A DNA stretch of 41,178 bases from an uncultured bacterium (lineage in GTDB: Bacteria; Chloroflexota; Anaerolineae; J036; Brachytrichaceae), in assembly GCA_903873965.1 (NCBI GenBank), contig CAIQQO010000337.1:1-41178 (forward strand). The letters run 5' to 3'. Below, piece by piece: positions 24,968 to 33,787 of this stretch. Under the pieces are notes generated by a model, which was not told the origin of the DNA, did not search any database, and saw only the letters and a list, made by a program, of their open reading frames with translations. Both the position numbers and the translations under genes were made by a program. How positions within the stretch are numbered: position 1 is the stretch's first letter; every line of letters begins with the position of its first letter.

Positions 24968-25912
24968 TTAATCTCTCAAAGCCCGTCCCGTGAGATTGAG
25001 GAACACTGCTTCAAGGTTGGGTTCCTCGATGTCAATCGAACGAATCTTGATGCTGATCTCGTTGGCTTTACTGACAGCAGCGGGCAACACCTCTTCGGCG
25101 TCCGGGGTCATCAGCACGGCTTGATGGTCGGTGGTGTCCACGCGGGTGACGCCGGGGAGCGACTGTAGTGCTGCGGCCAATCGCGCCGCCTCCGCGTCTT
25201 CGGCCACGTGCAGGCGCAAGGTTTCAAGTTCGCCGATGCTCCGGGTAAGTTCCTGCAGCGAACCGAGCGCGATCAACTCGCCGTGGTCGATGATGCCGAT
25301 CCGGTGCGACAGTTCCTGCGCTTCTTCCATGTAGTGCGTGGTGTACAGCACGCTCATGCCCTGACGGTTCAAGTCTTTCACCGTGTCGAGAATGGCGCGA
25401 CGGCTTTGCGGGTCGATGCCGACGGTCGGCTCGTCCATGAACAGCAGGCGCGGCTTGTGCAACAGCCCCACACCTATGTTGACGCGCCGCTTCATCCCGC
25501 CGCTGTAGGTCTTGACGCGCTGGTTTCCTTTGTCGGTCAAGCCCACCTGTTCGAGTACTTCGCTGACGCGCGCTTTCAACGCCGCCCCGCCGAGGCCGTA
25601 CATATTTCCCCAGAAGGTCAGATTTTCGCGCCCGGTCAAATCCTCGTAGAGCGCCAGATCCTGCGGCACCACGCCGATGATGCGGCGGACGGCCATCGGG
25701 TCTTGGGTCACCGAGTGTCCACCGATGGACGCATCGCCGCTGGTGGGCGCAAACAAGGTCGATAGCATCGATATCGTCGTCGTCTTGCCTGCGCCGTTTG
25801 GCCCGAGCAGGCTGAAGATTTCGCCGTCTGCGATGCCAAACGTAATCCCTTTGACCGCCTTAAAATCGCCATACGACTTGGCGAGGTTGTGTACTTCCAA
25901 TATATCGCTCAT
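24968..25912 (-). CDS. ABC transporter ATPase, DrrA-like
   Basis: A 314-residue ABC ATPase for the two permeases encoded downstream. Walker A is GPNGAGKTT (37-45), the signature is YSGGMKRRVNIG, Walker B is LLFMDEPTVGID and the switch His lies in YTTHYMEEA. A C-terminal domain of about 90 residues follows, as in DrrA-type drug exporters. It is the first gene of a five-gene operon: ATPase, permease, permease, histidine kinase and response regulator. Exporters linked to two-component systems commonly answer to antimicrobial compounds. The ATG at 25912 has GGAG upstream, and an extension to 25948 is less likely. Confidence 0.95.
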   Translation of the reverse strand: MSDILEVHNLAKSYGDFKAVKGITFGIADGEIFSLLGPNGAGKTTTISMLSTLFAPTSGDASIGGHSVTQDPMAVRRIIGVVPQDLALYEDLTGRENLTFWGNMYGLGGAALKARVSEVLEQVGLTDKGNQRVKTYSGGMKRRVNIGVGLLHKPRLLFMDEPTVGIDPQSRRAILDTVKDLNRQGMSVLYTTHYMEEAQELSHRIGIIDHGELIALGSLQELTRSIGELETLRLHVAEDAEAARLAAALQSLPGVTRVDTTDHQAVLMTPDAEEVLPAAVSKANEISIKIRSIDIEEPNLEAVFLNLTGRALRD

Positions 25913-26011
25913 GTGTTTGTCTCCGCGTTCAGGATACGTTTGCGGCAACCTGCCCGTCAGTGCCGAAAGTCACGCGCAGGTCACATGACGTCGCGATGTG
26001 ATAATCCCAGC

Positions 26012-27397
26012 ATGCTTAAACAATTCAGCGGCGTCTTGACCGCGGCGCAGATCAAGCAGCATATCGGCCACGTGTTCGATCTGCCCGCCGGGGTCACTTC
26101 CCTCTCGATTCATTTCACCTATGCCCCGGGCAAAGTGTCCAGCGGGATCAATATGCTCACGCTGACCGTGCTCGATCCGAACGGGTTTCGCGGCGCGGGG
26201 CATCGCCATGCGCCCGATGTCGACGGACTCAAAACGCAACACGTCGATATCAGTCTGAATGCGGCCACGCCCGGTTACCTTCCCGGCGCACTGCCGATGG
26301 GAATGTGGACAGTCGAGATCGACGCGCATAGCATCCTGCCTGACGCCCCGGTGAGCTATACGATTAACGTGACCGCCCATCACGATAGTGCTGTACAGGG
26401 CGCGGAGGCTGTAACACACGCCGCGCAAAAGCCTGTGGCAACGGCGAAACAACGCCCCGGCTGGTACCGGGGTGATCTTCATGCGCATACCACCCACTCT
26501 GACGCGACGTGGGACGTCGCCACCTTTGCGGATTTCATGCGCGCTTGCGGCCTCGATTTTGCCACGCTGAGTGATCACAACACCACATCGGGGCTGGACG
26601 CATGGGATCGACAGACGACGCCCCACTTTCTGACCATCGCGGCCGTGGAACTCACCACGTTCTATGGACACTGTCTGGCATTGGGGATGCGCCAATGGGT
26701 AGACTGGCGGGTGGATGGGTGCGCGCGCAGCATGAGTCAGGTTGCCGCTGAAGTGACTGCGAGTGGCGCGCTGTACGCCATTGCACATCCCACCGCGATT
26801 GGCGACCCGATCTGCACCGGCTGCAACTGGGTATACCCCGATATGCAACCGGGGACGGCGCGCGCGGTAGAGATATGGAACACCACATGGAAGGGCGAGA
26901 GCAACAACGAAGACGCGATTCAACTCTGGTACGCGTGGTTGAATCAGGGCATTCGCATGGTGGCAACATCGGGCACCGATGCGCACGGCCCGTTTGCACC
27001 GGAAACCGAGCTAGGGTTTGATGTGGTGTATGCCGACCGATTGACCGAGGACGCCATTCTGCAGGCGATTCGGCTCGGACACCTGTATATCAGCGCAGGA
27101 CCGGCGCTGGGAGTGACCGGCGTCAGTGCTTCTGGCGCAACGGCCATGATGGGCGATAGCCTGCCGTGCGAGGATGCGCAGGTTATGGCGACGTGGGATG
27201 GCTGCAAGGGTGATGAGCGCCTGAGCGTGATTGTGGATGGCAAGGTTTTTGCCGAGGTTGCAGTTGCTGGTGTGAAGGGCAGCCACACGTGGGAGGTGGC
27301 CGGTGACAAGGCGCAGGTGCGCTGGTGCGTCATCGAACTGCGCGACTGCCGAAATCACCTGCGCGCAATTACAAATCCGATATTTGTCGGATGGTAA
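26012..27397 (+). CDS. CehA/McbA-type PHP-domain metallohydrolase
   Basis: A 461-residue protein. The N-terminal 145 residues form a beta-rich domain that I cannot name. A PHP metallohydrolase domain follows, with HxH in GDLHAHTTHSD (H157, H159), TLSDHN (D188, H189), later AHPTAIGDP and SGTDAHG. These are the metal ligands of PHP phosphoesterases and of the CehA/McbA carbaryl hydrolase group. It probably hydrolyses a phosphoester or another ester. The last 100 residues look like a small beta domain. The ATG at 26012 is the preferred start. An ATG at 25985 is also in frame. It stands 34 bases or more before the DUF4091 gene and may be co-transcribed with it. Confidence 0.85.
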   Translation: MLKQFSGVLTAAQIKQHIGHVFDLPAGVTSLSIHFTYAPGKVSSGINMLTLTVLDPNGFRGAGHRHAPDVDGLKTQHVDISLNAATPGYLPGALPMGMWTVEIDAHSILPDAPVSYTINVTAHHDSAVQGAEAVTHAAQKPVATAKQRPGWYRGDLHAHTTHSDATWDVATFADFMRACGLDFATLSDHNTTSGLDAWDRQTTPHFLTIAAVELTTFYGHCLALGMRQWVDWRVDGCARSMSQVAAEVTASGALYAIAHPTAIGDPICTGCNWVYPDMQPGTARAVEIWNTTWKGESNNEDAIQLWYAWLNQGIRMVATSGTDAHGPFAPETELGFDVVYADRLTEDAILQAIRLGHLYISAGPALGVTGVSASGATAMMGDSLPCEDAQVMATWDGCKGDERLSVIVDGKVFAEVAVAGVKGSHTWEVAGDKAQVRWCVIELRDCRNHLRAITNPIFVGW

Positions 27398-27479
27398 TTG
27401 ACATCAAGAGCTTCACTATCGAGAGGTGATCATGACAGAAGGCGTTGGCGCATCGAGTGGCGACGCCATGGAGGCGTAT

Positions 27480-29483
27480 ATGAGGCGCACAGGTCTGGTT
27501 GTGGTGTGCATTCTGGCGTGTTTAGCCACGGTGCGGATGGGATCGACATCGGCTGCGGGGCTTGTCCCCAATACTCCCGGCGCGATCACGAAGGTGTGGG
27601 CCAACGATGGCGGCGACAAGGTGTGGCGCTCTGAACTGCGTGCTACAGCGAGCGTGACTGCCGTTCTGAACTCGGTTTGGAACGGCGCGTCGATAGCGCT
27701 GTTCGGCGCGCGCAACGAGGTTGTGGGGTTCAACCTTGTGCTCGAAGCGCCAGTCACTGCCGCAAAGGGCGTGAGCATGACACTGACGCAGTTGAGCGGG
27801 CCGGCAGGCGCGCTGATCACCACCACGCCTGCATCCGGCAACGGGGTTTTTAACTACGTCGGGCGCAACATCGAACTGTTCTATGTGCGCTATCTGGAGA
27901 TTAAAGGCATCAGTTCCGATCTCGCCTTCGATCACTACGACGAGCGTCATATCCCGATCCGCTGCCGCACACCGTGGACGGGTGAAGGCGCAGGAACGTA
28001 CACCTGGACAGACCGCCCGTGTCACAACCAGTTCATGCCCGATATCGCTGTGCCGATCGAACTGGCACAGCCGTTTACGATCACGGCGGGAACAAACCAG
28101 TCAATCTGGGGCGACATCTACATTCCGAAAACAGCCCCGGCAGGTATTTATACCGGGACAGTGACCGTGCGCGAAAATGGCGCGATCACGTGGCAGGTCC
28201 CTATCAGCCTGTGGGTGCGCCGCTTTCAATTGCCCGACGTGCCAAACTCACGCACCATGCTGTTCTTCAGTTCGGAAAACATCAACGATCGCTATCTGGG
28301 CAACCAGTATCCCAACCCCGGCACGGCGCTGTATATCCAGTCATTGCAACTGGCTGATGAGCACATGCAACTGGCGCATCGCCACAAGATTTCGTTGATC
28401 GACAGCTATATCCCACCCGAACAGATGGATGAGTCGTGGACGGCGCGGCTGGATGGCAGTTTGTTTACCCCGGCGCATGGATACTCAGGCGTTGGCGTTG
28501 GGACGGGCAACAATGTGTACTCGATTGGGACATATGGCGGCTGGCCGTGGCAGGGCGGGACAGAATCCGAGATGCGGAGCAATACCAATGCGTGGGTCAA
28601 CTGGTTCGACGCGCATCCTTTCAGCACGCCCACTGAGTACTTTTTGTATTTGATTGACGAGTCGAGCAACTATCCGCAAACGCAGCAATGGGCGCAGTGG
28701 ATTCACAACAACCCCGGCGCGGGAAAGCGGTTGAAATCGTTTGCTACGATCAATGTCACGGCCGCCGTGAGCCAGACGCCCGCACTCGACATTGCGGCGT
28801 CATCGCTTGGCGTCGGCATCACGTCGCAGTGGCAGAACGCCGCGAACACCTATCTTGCCGACCCATCGAAACGGTTTTACATGTACAACGGCAGCCGCCC
28901 GGCCACAGGCTCATTCGCCACAGAGGACGATGGCACCGCGTTGCGCGAGAAGGCGTGGGGGCAATACAAGAAGGGCATTCAGCGCTGGTTCTACTGGGAA
29001 TCGACCTACTACGACAACTTTCAGGGCACAACCGGCCAGACCAATGTCTTTGCCAAGGCGCAGACATTTGGCAATTGTTGCGCCACAAGCGCCTCGCTTG
29101 GCGAGAATGGCAACAACTACACCAATGGCGACGGCGTGCTGTTTTATCCCGGCACCGACACGCGTTATCCGGCCAGCACCTACGGGGTTTTCGGGCCGTT
29201 TGCGTCGCTGCGGATGAAGCAGTGGCGGCGCGGGATTCAGGATGTGGATTACCTCACGCTGGCCGCGCAGATCAGCCCGACGCAGGTCAGCGCGATAGTC
29301 AACGCCATGGTACCCAAAGTGTTGTGGGAGTACGGTGTCACCGACATCAACGATCCAACGTGGGTGCTCACCGATATCAGTTGGCCGGTTAACCCGGACG
29401 CATGGGAGGCCGCGCGCGATCAACTCGCCGATATCATCGAAACGATCACGCCGCGCGTGTTTTTGCCGCTGGTCATTCGCTGA
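27480..29483 (+). CDS. Secreted DUF4091-domain protein (glycoside hydrolase-like)
   Basis: A 667-residue exported protein. [18 protein letters not shown], then AGLVP, is a clear signal peptide with likely cleavage after STSAA. The N-terminal beta-sandwich ([16 protein letters not shown], then [18 protein letters not shown]) and the barrel-like centre and C-terminus ([26 protein letters not shown]) follow the DUF4091 pattern. These proteins resemble glycoside hydrolases and are found with polysaccharide degraders. The start at 27480 has GGAGG 5 bases upstream. An ATG at 27432, with AGAGGTGATC before it, is a real alternative that would add a 16-residue N-terminal extension. Substrate unknown. 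Confidence 0.8.
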   Translation: MRRTGLVVVCILACLATVRMGSTSAAGLVPNTPGAITKVWANDGGDKVWRSELRATASVTAVLNSVWNGASIALFGARNEVVGFNLVLEAPVTAAKGVSMTLTQLSGPAGALITTTPASGNGVFNYVGRNIELFYVRYLEIKGISSDLAFDHYDERHIPIRCRTPWTGEGAGTYTWTDRPCHNQFMPDIAVPIELAQPFTITAGTNQSIWGDIYIPKTAPAGIYTGTVTVRENGAITWQVPISLWVRRFQLPDVPNSRTMLFFSSENINDRYLGNQYPNPGTALYIQSLQLADEHMQLAHRHKISLIDSYIPPEQMDESWTARLDGSLFTPAHGYSGVGVGTGNNVYSIGTYGGWPWQGGTESEMRSNTNAWVNWFDAHPFSTPTEYFLYLIDESSNYPQTQQWAQWIHNNPGAGKRLKSFATINVTAAVSQTPALDIAASSLGVGITSQWQNAANTYLADPSKRFYMYNGSRPATGSFATEDDGTALREKAWGQYKKGIQRWFYWESTYYDNFQGTTGQTNVFAKAQTFGNCCATSASLGENGNNYTNGDGVLFYPGTDTRYPASTYGVFGPFASLRMKQWRRGIQDVDYLTLAAQISPTQVSAIVNAMVPKVLWEYGVTDINDPTWVLTDISWPVNPDAWEAARDQLADIIETITPRVFLPLVIR

Positions 29484-29543
29484 TAGGCCGCGCTGCGATG
29501 GCCGACCCACTGGCCGGCCACCTGTTCTTCACGCCCACTCTCG

Positions 29544-30245
29544 TTATTGCTTCATCGCAGCAAACTGCAATTCGAGCTTGACCTCGTCGGTCACATCGGC
29601 GACGCTGGGGACGTTGGGGATCGTCAGGCCGAAGTCGGCGCGGGTGACGGTTGCCTTTAGGTTGCCTTCCATCTGTGTGTCGGACTTAAGCGTCACGGTA
29701 CCGTCAAAGGTCACTGGCTTGACGGTGTCCTTGATTTTCAAATTACCGGTCACCTTAACTGGTACCGCTGTCCCGGCGCTCACCGGCCCTGTCAATCCAT
29801 CAATTTTCGTCGGTTCGAATGTGATGAACTGGTACTTTGCCTGCGCTGATTGCAGGATGAAACGCTGAATTGCGCCATTACGCATGTCGGAATCGGTGCT
29901 GAAGGATTTGGCATCGATCTGAACGATGCCAATCTTGGCGGTAGACGGGTTATCGAGGCTGATACTGATGGAACCACTGACATTTGATGTCGTGCCCACT
30001 ACGGTCTTGGGCGTACCCATGAGCTTTTCGCCGAGGGTGAACGATGCCTTCGTGGCGCTCTGGTCAATCTGGAACATGGCGCCGCTCGTGGTCGATGCGG
30101 ATGTGGCGGCTTGCGTTGCTGCAGCGGGTGCCGTCGTTGCCGCCGGACTGGACGCTACAGATGGCGCACCACATGCCGCCAGTAGGCCGGTAGTCATCAA
30201 TCCAAAACCGATTTTCAGCACATCACGACGCGATTTATTCGGCAT
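29544..30245 (-). CDS. YceI-family lipoprotein with twin-arginine-like signal
   Basis: A 233-residue exported protein. The N-terminus has SRRDVLKIG, a twin-arginine-like motif, then a hydrophobic stretch ending in the lipobox LLAAC. It is probably translocated folded and then lipidated. An Ala/Thr-rich linker of about 35 residues leads to a YceI domain (about 65-233), a lipocalin-like beta-barrel that binds polyisoprenoid-type lipids. Its hallmarks are SISISLDNP, KSFSTDSDMRNGAIQ, YQFITFEPT, VTGNLKIKDTVKPVTFD and ADFGLTIPNV. The start at 30245 was chosen for the twin-arginine motif. Upstream in-frame starts would bury it. It converges with the DUF4091 gene. Confidence 0.88.
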   Translation of the reverse strand: MPNKSRRDVLKIGFGLMTTGLLAACGAPSVASSPAATTAPAAATQAATSASTTSGAMFQIDQSATKASFTLGEKLMGTPKTVVGTTSNVSGSISISLDNPSTAKIGIVQIDAKSFSTDSDMRNGAIQRFILQSAQAKYQFITFEPTKIDGLTGPVSAGTAVPVKVTGNLKIKDTVKPVTFDGTVTLKSDTQMEGNLKATVTRADFGLTIPNVPSVADVTDEVKLELQFAAMKQ

Positions 30246-30452
30246 AACAATACTCTTCACTTCTTGATTCTCCATAACACTAAGACCGTGTATTCCATAT
30301 TTCAGAACCACGATCACTGATCGAATGCAATGTAGCGAAGAGTTGTTAGAACATTATGAAGGGCGCCTATAGGAATGGTTGGAGACCATGCGATGATGAA
30401 AGGTGATGGTAATAAACCACGCGCACTTGTCATCAAGCGTTCATCATGTGCG

Positions 30453-30468
30453 TACCCTGCGCAGGGTA
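30453..30468. repeat. Perfect 16-bp palindrome TACCCTGCGCAGGGTA
   Basis: A fully symmetrical 16-bp sequence with no loop, in the 297-base gap upstream of the YceI gene. Symmetry of this kind is typical of dimeric regulator sites. A neighbouring hairpin (30478-30507) means it could instead be part of a repeat cluster. Confidence 0.5.
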
Positions 30469-30477
30469 AATAGCATT

Positions 30478-30507
30478 GGGGCACGCGCCTTGTGATAGCC
30501 GTGCCCC
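30478..30507 (-). terminator. GGGGCACG/CGTGCCCC hairpin downstream of DUF4349 gene
   Basis: The arms 30478-30485 and 30500-30507 are exact reverse complements around a 14-base loop. On the minus strand it lies 35 bases after the DUF4349 stop codon and is followed by AATGCTATTT. It could end that transcript, although the T-tract is weak. Similar GGGGCA palindromes occur at 31729-31755 and 32622-32643. Confidence 0.45.
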
Positions 30508-30542
30508 TGCGTTCGAGGTGTTAAGTTGCCTTTATAAGCGGA

Positions 30543-31538
30543 TCAGTTTCCGGTGGGACCGCTGGATGGGGGCTTCTGCAGTTCTGCCGGAGGAGCTGCA
30601 GGCGGTGTCTTTGGCGCTTTCTTCCGTGCGCGTCGGCGCAGGTAGACGATGAGCGCAATGATCAGCGCTATCGGGATCAGACACGGTCCAAGGACAATCA
30701 CGATCCAGATGATGGCGTCGCCCGCAAAGCGCAGCAAACCGCTCAATGTGTTCGAAGCGCGTTCTGCCGTCTTATCGGGTTGCCAGAACGTTGGTGTTGG
30801 TGTCGCTGTCGGGGTGGCTGTCGGCGTCGGCGTCGGCGTCGGGCGCACCGGCACGAGGTCGACAATGATGGTCGAGAATGCGGCGCGATCCTTCAGAAAC
30901 TGCAATCGCCCTTTGATCTTCTCGATTTCGCTTTCCACCTGCGACAACTGGTCGTTGACCTTGAGCGCTTCCTCGACCGTCTTGGCGTCTTTGAGGAACT
31001 CCCGGATACGGGCTGAGGTGGCTTGCTGGTTGTTCAACTGCGACTGCAAATCAACGTATTCGTCGCTGACATCCTGACCCGAGGCGACATCGCTCAACAC
31101 CGCACTGGCAAGACTGCGTAACTGGCGCTGCACCACTTCGAACTGTTCGACCGGCACGCCCATCGTGATGCGCGCGCTCTTAAAGCCGTTAGTGAGGTCT
31201 GTGCGCGAGCTGACGATATAGCCACCGCTGTTTACCGCGGCATCGGTCACTTTCTCGATGGCGTGGTCAGTGTCTTCAACCAGCAACTGCATCTCGCCAT
31301 TCTTGATGATCATGCGCGTCTGCTGGCTGGGCGACGCTTGACCGTTGGTGGTTTTGGCCGCGACGGCGCCAGTCGGTTCTGGTGCGCGTGTTGCAGCCGG
31401 AGCCGCCGTAGGGGCAGGTGCAACACGCGCTGCATTTTCCTGTGGCGCATAAGGCGCCGGCGCTGCACCGCAGGCAGCCAATGCAACTGCCACAAGAAAT
31501 GTGGCACCAATCACGAAACCTTTTTTCATGACAGTCAT
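30543..31538 (-). CDS. DUF4349 lipoprotein
   Basis: A 331-residue surface lipoprotein. The N-terminal MKKGFVIGATFLVAVALAAC is a signal peptide ending in a lipobox (ALAAC). An Ala/Pro/Thr-rich linker follows, then a DUF4349 domain (about 75-240) with RMIIKNGEMQLLVEDTDHA, GGYIVSSRTDL and a long coiled coil (about 150-220). A Thr-Pro-rich linker (PTPTPTPTATPTATPTPT) leads to one membrane helix (about 270-300) and a basic, proline-rich cytoplasmic tail. The family has no known function. The coiled coil suggests an assembly or sensing role. The ATG at 31538 has AGAGGTGACC before it. Lipid anchor and C-terminal helix together make a doubly tethered protein. Confidence 0.85.
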   Translation of the reverse strand: MTVMKKGFVIGATFLVAVALAACGAAPAPYAPQENAARVAPAPTAAPAATRAPEPTGAVAAKTTNGQASPSQQTRMIIKNGEMQLLVEDTDHAIEKVTDAAVNSGGYIVSSRTDLTNGFKSARITMGVPVEQFEVVQRQLRSLASAVLSDVASGQDVSDEYVDLQSQLNNQQATSARIREFLKDAKTVEEALKVNDQLSQVESEIEKIKGRLQFLKDRAAFSTIIVDLVPVRPTPTPTPTATPTATPTPTFWQPDKTAERASNTLSGLLRFAGDAIIWIVIVLGPCLIPIALIIALIVYLRRRARKKAPKTPPAAPPAELQKPPSSGPTGN

Positions 31539-31728
31539 AGTGGTCACCTCTTTTGATCATTTCCTACAGCTTTAGTGTACTCCAAAGACGATGGAAGGGA
31601 GGTGGAGGTTCCCGACTTTGCCACAGATTAATGTAACGACTGCAGGAATGATCAATCAAGTCGATGCACAAGAGTTTGCTTCCCATCGTCATTCTCTATT
31701 TGCTCGTTCGTGGTACATTAACCCGCAT

Positions 31729-31760
31729 GTAGGGGCATGGCCTTGCGCCTGCCCTGTCCG
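31729..31760. repeat. GTAGGGGCA-type palindromic element
   Basis: GTAGGGGCA at the left and TGCCCTGTCC at the right form an imperfect inverted repeat across GGCCTTGCGCC. It lies about 60 bases upstream of the SDR start. Sequences of this GTAGGGGC...GCCC type are common dispersed repeats in Chloroflexota and cyanobacteria. Confidence 0.45.
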
Positions 31761-31822
31761 TATCAATTGAATCTTATATGTTAAGGGACTGCGCTACGCG
31801 CAAGTTTGAAGGAGTGATAGAC

Positions 31823-32569
31823 ATGCCATCTCAGGATCGGGTTGCCATTGTGACAGGCGCGGCGCGCGGATTGGGCGCCGCTACAGCGCAGGAGTTGAGC
31901 CGCCAGGGCGCAAAGGTGGTCATCAGCGACATTGACGGACTGTTGGCCGAAGGCGTGGCCGCAGAGATACGCCAGTCGGGTCGCGATGCGTTGGCATTGC
32001 GCGTGGATGTGTCGAAAATTACCGAGCTTGATGCGCTTGTCAAAACGACGGTCGATCATTTCGGGCGACTGGATATCCTCGTTAATAATGCGGCGATCTG
32101 CCCCCGTATTCCGATCGACGATATGACCGAGGAGAAGTTTGACCAGATCGTTGACATCAATCTCAAATCGGTGTTCTTTCTGTCGCGGGCAGCGGGTAAT
32201 GCAATGAAAGCCGGCAAGTGGGGGCGCATTGTTAACGTTAGTTCGGTCGGCGGGCGCACAGGCGGTATTTATGCATCGACCATTTATGCCGCGACCAAGG
32301 CAGGTGTGATGTCGATGACCAAAGCGTTTGCGCGCCATTTTGCGCCGCATGGGATTACTGTGACCTGCGTTGCGCCGGGCAGCGTCGATACGCGATTAAT
32401 GTCAGACCTGTCGCCTGAATCCCTGCGGGGGACCATCGAAGGCGTGCCGCTCAAGCGTTTGGCCGACCCGCTGGAGATTGCGCGTGTGATCGCCTTTCTC
32501 GCCTCTGATGGCTCGTCGTATATGACTGGCGCCATTGTCGACGTGAATGGCGGCGCGTTGATGCCGTGA
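31823..32569 (+). CDS. Short-chain dehydrogenase/reductase (FabG-like)
   Basis: A 248-residue classical SDR. It has the cofactor motif TGAARGLG (11-18), NNAAIC, the VSSVGG serine region and catalytic YAATK (Y155, K159). The D in ISDID after the second strand favours NAD. It resembles 3-oxoacyl-ACP reductases and sugar or sugar-alcohol dehydrogenases. The gene context (enolase-superfamily enzyme, cupin, Gfo/Idh oxidoreductase) favours oxidation of a sugar or sugar lactone precursor. GAAGGAG precedes the ATG at 31823 by 7 bases. It is the first gene of the plus-strand catabolic run, with a repeat-containing 91-base gap before the next gene. Confidence 0.9.
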   Translation: MPSQDRVAIVTGAARGLGAATAQELSRQGAKVVISDIDGLLAEGVAAEIRQSGRDALALRVDVSKITELDALVKTTVDHFGRLDILVNNAAICPRIPIDDMTEEKFDQIVDINLKSVFFLSRAAGNAMKAGKWGRIVNVSSVGGRTGGIYASTIYAATKAGVMSMTKAFARHFAPHGITVTCVAPGSVDTRLMSDLSPESLRGTIEGVPLKRLADPLEIARVIAFLASDGSSYMTGAIVDVNGGALMP

Positions 32570-32587
32570 TGATGGACAATCGAAAAC

Positions 32588-32643
32588 ACGGGCAACCGTA
32601 TAGACGAGTAACCGCAAATACGGGCAACCGTAAAGGATTGCCC
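32588..32643. repeat. Direct repeats ACGGGCAACCGTA with a GGGCAA/TTGCCC hairpin
   Basis: ACGGGCAACCGTA occurs exactly twice, at 32588-32600 and 32620-32632. The second copy pairs with GGATTGCCCC just after it to form a short hairpin. It lies between the SDR and enolase-superfamily genes and resembles the GGGGCA palindromes at 30.5 and 31.7 kb. Confidence 0.6.
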
Positions 32644-32660
32644 CTACCCGGAGAGGAACC

Positions 32661-33785
32661 ATGCAAATAAAAAAGATCGAAGCCTTACCGTTGCGATATC
32701 CTGAACCCAATGACCACAATAACCTGCGCCACATTATGCTGGTGCGTGTCGAAACCGACAACGGGTTGGTGGGCTGGGGCGAGGCCATCACCATGTGGCC
32801 GGAAGCCTCTCGCGCTGCGAAGATTATCGTCGAGGACGGCATGCGACCGATCCTGCTCGGGCGCGATCCGCGCGACACGTATGCCATCTGGCTGGCGATG
32901 AAGGAACAGAGCTGGTGGTATGGTTACGGCGGTATCGCGTCATTTGCCGTAAGCGCGCTCGACATTGCCATGTGGGATTTGAAGGGTCAGTCGCTGGGTG
33001 TACCGCTGCATCAATTGTTTGGCGGCAAACTCACGCCTCGCCTGCGCGCATGCATCAGCACGCATCCATCCAAGTCGTCGATCGACGATATGGCCGATGA
33101 ACTGGCGCAGTATGCCCGTCAGGGATTCACGGCGATCAAGTGCGGCTTTGGCAAGAAGGGCAGCGCAAACCTAGGTTACGATCAGGAACGCGATATTGCT
33201 TTCGTCAAGGCTGTGCGCGCTGCGTGTGGGCCGAAGGTTGATTTCATGGTGGATTATGGGCATCCTGTGCGCATGGAAGTGAATCAGGCGATCCGCGTAG
33301 CGCATGCTTATGAGGAAGTGGGTATTCGCTGGCTGGAAGACCCGTTGCGCACGTGGGATTGGGAAGGTTATGCGCGGCTGCGCGCGGCGGTCAAGACGCA
33401 GGTTTGCACTGGCGAGGATTTGTGGACGCCGGGCGATTACCATCGCCTGATCAAATCGGGCATTGTGGATATCGTGATGATCGATCCCGGTCGAGCCGAG
33501 GGTATCACTGGTTACTGGAAAGTGCAGGAGATGACGACGCACGAGAACCGCTATATCAATGCGCACGCATGGAGCAGCGCGATTATCACCGCTGCCAGCA
33601 TCCACCTGACGGCCGCTACGCCGAACCATATCGTGATGGAGATGAAGCCGTATCGCAACCCGATGCAGCACGAACTGGTGAAAGAGCCATTTGAACCGCA
33701 TGATGGCTACATCGATGTGCCTGACAAGCCTGGGCTGGGCGTCGAGGTGGACGAGGCCGTTGTTCGCAAATATGCGTTTGAATAA
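32661..33785 (+). CDS. Enolase-superfamily enzyme (mandelate racemase/sugar-acid dehydratase type)
   Basis: A 374-residue mandelate racemase/muconate lactonizing enzyme-type protein. The capping domain (1-120) precedes a TIM barrel. The three metal ligands are D198 (VDYGH), E226 (LEDPL) and E252 (GEDL). Candidate acid/base residues are K160 (AIKCGF) and H302 (NAHAWSS). This set fits sugar-acid dehydratases, which remove water to give a 2-keto-3-deoxy acid. Racemases and cycloisomerases share it, so the reaction is inferred. GGAGAGGAACC precedes the ATG. The cupin gene follows after 2 bases, showing tight coupling. The closest substrate class is a hexonate or pentonate. Confidence 0.85.
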   Translation: MQIKKIEALPLRYPEPNDHNNLRHIMLVRVETDNGLVGWGEAITMWPEASRAAKIIVEDGMRPILLGRDPRDTYAIWLAMKEQSWWYGYGGIASFAVSALDIAMWDLKGQSLGVPLHQLFGGKLTPRLRACISTHPSKSSIDDMADELAQYARQGFTAIKCGFGKKGSANLGYDQERDIAFVKAVRAACGPKVDFMVDYGHPVRMEVNQAIRVAHAYEEVGIRWLEDPLRTWDWEGYARLRAAVKTQVCTGEDLWTPGDYHRLIKSGIVDIVMIDPGRAEGITGYWKVQEMTTHENRYINAHAWSSAIITAASIHLTAATPNHIVMEMKPYRNPMQHELVKEPFEPHDGYIDVPDKPGLGVEVDEAVVRKYAFE

Positions 33786-33787
33786 TC

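Noticed and set aside
25970..26986. A 338-codon minus-strand frame
   Set aside because: It is antisense to the PHP metallohydrolase, whose conserved motifs are clear. Long antisense frames are expected in GC-rich genes, and the translation is His/Arg-rich without family features.
29808..29822. GGTTCGAAT resembling a tRNA T-loop
   Set aside because: It lies inside the YceI coding region, with no acceptor stem or anticodon arm around it.
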